Source: Microbacterium salsuginis
GTDB lineage: Bacteria; Actinomycetota; Actinomycetes; Actinomycetales; Microbacteriaceae
Assembly (NCBI RefSeq): GCF_012524205.1
Contig: NZ_JABACI010000002.1
Span: 620,001 to 684,000 of the forward strand
DNA: 64,000 nt
Reading direction: 5' to 3'
Below are positions 61,003 to 64,000 of the stretch, in pieces. Position 1 is the stretch's first letter, and the number at the start of each line of letters is the position of its first letter. The notes beneath the pieces are model-generated. The model saw only the letters and a program-made list of their open reading frames with translations, was not told where the DNA came from and made no database searches. Both the position numbers and the translations under genes were made by a program.

Positions 61003-62616
61003 ATGCTCAAAGCAGCTCGAGCGGGAGCCGCGATCGTCGCGGTCGCCGCCCTCGCCCTCAGCGGCTGTGCCGCGGGCGCGGACACCTCGTCCACACCCCC
61101 GTCGCAAGAGGAAGCAGCACCCGGCTTCATCGCGGTCGCCGACGAGTCGTCCGACTCCGGCGGCGAACTCGTCGTGCAGGTCGACTACGACACCGCCGAA
61201 GCGAGCGGACTCGACCCGCAAGGAGCCGCGACGGCACGATCGTGGATGATCGAGGGGCTCTCGTACGAGACCCTCACAACGATCGACGAGAATCTGGCCG
61301 TGGCACCGCACCTCGCGACATCCTGGGAGACGCCCAGCGAGACCGAGTATGTCTTCACCCTCGCCGACGACGCCGTGTTCTCGAACGGCCGCGCCATGAC
61401 CGCCGACGACGTGGTCGGCAGCCTGCAGCGACTGATCGACAACCCCACGACGTGGACCGGCCAGCTCGGCCCCATCGCCTCGGTGGAGAAGACCGGTGAC
61501 CTGGAGGTCACGGTGACGCTCTCGGAGCCCTATGCGCCGTTCCTCGCCGCGCTCGCGAACACCCCGGCCGCCGTCCTCCCGATGGCAGAGATCGAGGCCG
61601 GCGAAGTCGACATCACCCAGGAGATGCTGGGCACCGGCCCGCTCGTGGCAACCGCGCATCGTCAAGACGAGGAGTGGACGTTCGAACCGAACGAGCACCA
61701 CCCCGACGCCGGTTCGCTCGGCTTCTCGTCGCTGCGCATCGACATCGTCGGCGACGAGGCGACACGCGCCGCCGCGCTGCGCGACGGTTCCGCGGATTTC
61801 GCCGTACTGAACTCGGCGGATTCGGCAGAGCTGCTCTCCAACGCCGCCGACGTGACCGTCGCCGGCCAGAAGAACACCGACTACCACTACCTCATGATCA
61901 ACTCCGTCTCGGGCGACGAGGCGCTGCAGGACGAGGCGGTCCGGTTCGCGATCAACTCGGCGATCGATCGTGATGCCATCAACGAGCTCGCATTCGGCGG
62001 TTCGACCGCCGCCTCTGGTGTCACCCCCGCGGGACTGCCCGACAGCTGTGCACCCGGCGAGCTCCCGTCCGCCGCGACGGATGCCGCCGAGGCCAAGGCC
62101 GTCATAGACGAGATCGGAGGCCTCGACCTCGACCTGCTCGTGTACACGGACGAGCCGGTGCTCGCTCAGATCGCCCAGGTGATGCAGCAGAATCTTGCCG
62201 AGATCGGCGTCACCGTGTCGATCGAGCAGCTGGATTACGCCACCTACTCCGACCGCGTGTACGGCGACCCTTCCGATTTCGACCTCGCCTTGAGCTGGTT
62301 CGCGGGCTACGCCGACCCCGCGATGGTCACCACGTGGTGGAACCCGGGAGTCGCCGGATTCTCGTCGGTGTACATGAGCGGATCCGACGAGTTGAACGAG
62401 CTCATCGCCGCCGGGTACTCGACCGAGCCGGGACAGGCGCGTGCTGATGTGTTCACCGACCTCTGCGCGCTCGCTGACGAGCAGAGCGAGATGATCCCGC
62501 TGGTGCTGCGCCCGTCGACCATCGCGTGGAACACCGCGTCGGTCAGTCCCACCCTGACCACCGACGAAGGCTACGGCGACTTCCTCCGTCACATCACCGA
62601 GTTCCGCGCGGGCTGA
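61003..62616 (+). CDS. ABC transporter substrate-binding lipoprotein (family 5)
   Basis: A 537-aa binding protein of the oligopeptide/dipeptide/nickel (SBP_bac_5) family. Lipobox LSGC (Cys24), then LVVQVDYDTAEASGLDPQ, VFTLADDAVFSNGRAMTADD and the C-terminal DPSDFDLALSWFAGYADPAM. GAAGGGAAC lies before ATG 61003. The amine oxidase is immediately upstream (2-nt gap), so the cargo may be an amine or peptide-like substrate. Confidence 0.93.
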   Translation: MLKAARAGAAIVAVAALALSGCAAGADTSSTPPSQEEAAPGFIAVADESSDSGGELVVQVDYDTAEASGLDPQGAATARSWMIEGLSYETLTTIDENLAVAPHLATSWETPSETEYVFTLADDAVFSNGRAMTADDVVGSLQRLIDNPTTWTGQLGPIASVEKTGDLEVTVTLSEPYAPFLAALANTPAAVLPMAEIEAGEVDITQEMLGTGPLVATAHRQDEEWTFEPNEHHPDAGSLGFSSLRIDIVGDEATRAAALRDGSADFAVLNSADSAELLSNAADVTVAGQKNTDYHYLMINSVSGDEALQDEAVRFAINSAIDRDAINELAFGGSTAASGVTPAGLPDSCAPGELPSAATDAAEAKAVIDEIGGLDLDLLVYTDEPVLAQIAQVMQQNLAEIGVTVSIEQLDYATYSDRVYGDPSDFDLALSWFAGYADPAMVTTWWNPGVAGFSSVYMSGSDELNELIAAGYSTEPGQARADVFTDLCALADEQSEMIPLVLRPSTIAWNTASVSPTLTTDEGYGDFLRHITEFRAG

Positions 62617-62617
62617 C

Positions 62618-63583
62618 ATGACGGTCGTCCTGTGGTCGCTCCGGCGGGTCGCCGCCGCACTCGTCACGCTCATCGGGGTGTCGGTGCTCATCTTCGCCTC
62701 CGTGCGGCTGATGCCGGGCGACTACACCGACCTCGTCCTGGGTCCGCTCGCCTCTGAGGAGCAGCGGGCCCAGGCGGTGGCCGCATCGGGCCTGGACGCG
62801 CCGATCGTCGAGCAGTACTTCCGCTGGCTGTTCGGCGTCTTCACCGGCGACCTCGGGTTCTCGTTCGTCTCGAACGTCTCGGTCTCGGAGGAGTTCGCCG
62901 CGCGGCTTCCCGTCACCGCGACGATCGCGGTGGTGACCATCGTGGCGACGCTGCTGATCGGCATCCCCCTCGGATTCGTCTCCGCCCTGCGCTCGGAGGG
63001 GTCGGCGGGAGCAGCCGGGCGGCTCGTCAGCGCGCTGGGCATAAGCATCCCGGAGTTCCTGCTCGCCGGCGTCGTGGTCTTCGCCGTCTCGACACTCGGA
63101 CTGGGGATCTCGGTCGGCCAGTACGCCCCGCTCGCCGAGGACCCGGGGCGGTTCGTCGGGTCGCTCGTGCTGCCGATCGCAGTGCTGTCGATCGGCTGCG
63201 TGGCCGTCGTGGCACGCAATACGCGGGATGCCGTCATGAATGTCCTCGTGGAGCCCCACGTGCAGGCGGCCGTGGCTCGCGGCGAGACCCCGGGCTTCAT
63301 CGTCCGCCACCATGTGCTGCGCAACGCCGCCGCACCGATCCTGACCGTCGTCGGATCGCTGATCGCCGTCCTGCTGGGCGGGACGGTGATCGTCGAGTTC
63401 GTCTTCAACGTCCCCGGGATGGGCTCATACCTGCAGACCGCGCTCGGCCGCCGTGACTATGCGATCATCCAGGCGGCGGTGATGCTGGCCGCCGCGGTCT
63501 TCATCGTCACGAGCCTTCTCGTCGACCTCGTCGCCAACGGACTGGATCCGCGACTGCGCCTGACCGGACGGAGTCGCCGATGA
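62618..63583 (+). CDS. ABC transporter permease (DppB type)
   Basis: A 321-aa permease with a first helix (LVTLIGVSVLIFASVRLMPG), the DppB-type periplasmic region, five further helices and the EAA-like loop (ARGETPGFIVRHHVLRNAA) near 225-240. It starts one base after the binding-protein stop. Confidence 0.93.
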   Translation: MTVVLWSLRRVAAALVTLIGVSVLIFASVRLMPGDYTDLVLGPLASEEQRAQAVAASGLDAPIVEQYFRWLFGVFTGDLGFSFVSNVSVSEEFAARLPVTATIAVVTIVATLLIGIPLGFVSALRSEGSAGAAGRLVSALGISIPEFLLAGVVVFAVSTLGLGISVGQYAPLAEDPGRFVGSLVLPIAVLSIGCVAVVARNTRDAVMNVLVEPHVQAAVARGETPGFIVRHHVLRNAAAPILTVVGSLIAVLLGGTVIVEFVFNVPGMGSYLQTALGRRDYAIIQAAVMLAAAVFIVTSLLVDLVANGLDPRLRLTGRSRR

Positions 63584-64000
63584 CCGTCGCACCCACCGCC
63601 ACCTACCGCGTCCGCGCCGCCGGCACGGCGACCCGGGGCGCCTGGCGCCGCATGGACGGGCTGATGCGGCTCGCGATCGTCGTGCTCGGGGTCATCGTGC
63701 TGGCGACCGTCCTCGCGACTCTGACGGGATGGGCCGGCTCGACCAGCGCGACGGTCGGAGGTCGCTTCGAGGCACCCTCCGTCGTCGCACCTCTGGGCAC
63801 CGACAACCTGGGCCGGTCACTGCTCCCACGGATCTTCGAGGGCATCGCCACAACCCTCGTCGTGTCTCTCATCGCGGTCGTCTGCTCGGCGATCCTCAGC
63901 ACGGCCATGGGATTGCTCGCCGGCTACTACGGCGGCGGGGCCAGCGAAGTGGTCATGCGCGTCGTGGACGTCCTGTACGCCTTCCCGGCGCTGGTGCTCG
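63580..64000 (+). CDS. ABC transporter permease (DppC type), partial
   Basis: The N-terminal 140 residues of a DppC-type permease cut off by the window edge. ATG 63580 overlaps the DppB-type stop by 4 nt. Visible: helix LAIVVLGVIVLATVLATLTG, the diagnostic PLGTDNLGRSLLPRI segment, and the second helix TTLVVSLIAVVCSAIL followed by GLLAGYYGG. The ATPase genes are expected to follow outside the window. Confidence 0.9.
   Translation, partial: MTVAPTATYRVRAAGTATRGAWRRMDGLMRLAIVVLGVIVLATVLATLTGWAGSTSATVGGRFEAPSVVAPLGTDNLGRSLLPRIFEGIATTLVVSLIAVVCSAILSTAMGLLAGYYGGGASEVVMRVVDVLYAFPALVL

Overview
The window is GC-rich, gene-dense DNA whose style fits a high-GC Gram-positive actinobacterium. Microbacteriaceae (Microbacterium-like) is my best guess. 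Reasons: many GTG starts and 4-nt ATGA/GTGA overlaps, sugar ABC transporters without a local ATPase, Tat and lipoprotein export signals, an LAxTG-type sorting signal and WxL-type surface proteins. The taxon is inferred from gene style, not from a marker gene. I saw no rRNA, tRNA or CRISPR array.

Region 1 (1-4.4 kb) looks like the edge of a mobile or plasmid-derived segment. It has a small HTH-type protein, a protein with a possible nuclease-like core, and a large MobF (TraA/TrwC-like) relaxase-helicase. A perfect 14-bp inverted repeat just upstream of the relaxase is an oriT candidate.

Region 2 (4.4-28.8 kb) is a carbohydrate catabolic island. It encodes a GDSL esterase, two secreted GH99/WbsX-like proteins, a GH38 alpha-mannosidase, a GH3 enzyme with a PA14 insert, an 816-aa protein of a family I cannot name, a sugar ABC transporter (binding protein plus two permeases), and oxidative sugar-acid enzymes: zinc dehydrogenase, enolase-superfamily dehydratase, Gfo/Idh oxidoreductase, amidohydrolase/lactonase and FAH-family hydrolase. 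The enzyme set resembles the non-phosphorylative L-fucose/L-rhamnose-type route. An IclR regulator sits in the middle. A degenerate operator, GTTC-N8-GAA with an AT-rich core, recurs in four intergenic regions and probably marks its regulon.

Region 3 (28.8-40.8 kb) starts with about 1.3 kb of apparently non-coding DNA carrying a long perfect palindrome. It continues as a minus-strand series of five exported proteins: a WxL-interacting-type (DUF916) protein that also carries an LATTG sorting signal, a BMP-like lipoprotein, a CBM6-like/metallophosphoesterase protein, a small WxL-like secreted protein and a 1643-aa GH92 alpha-mannosidase. The phosphoesterase and the GH92 protein end in the same domain and share 131 identical bases there. 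I read this as a surface-displayed mannoside/phosphomannoside processing system.

Region 4 (41-51 kb) is housekeeping and accessory material: small membrane proteins, alpha/beta hydrolases, MarR and ArsR regulators with clear palindromic operators, an SRPBCC protein, a PPOX-fold protein, a quinone-oxidoreductase-like MDR, a GNAT acetyltransferase and an SDR.

Region 5 (51-64 kb) has the enzymes expected for breaking down a C5 diamine or amino acid: copper amine oxidase, omega-aminotransferase, semialdehyde dehydrogenase, CaiB-type CoA-transferase and glutaryl-CoA dehydrogenase. These fit cadaverine/5-aminovalerate to glutaryl-CoA and crotonyl-CoA. PucR and LacI regulators and an oligopeptide-type ABC transporter accompany them. 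The transporter runs off the right edge.
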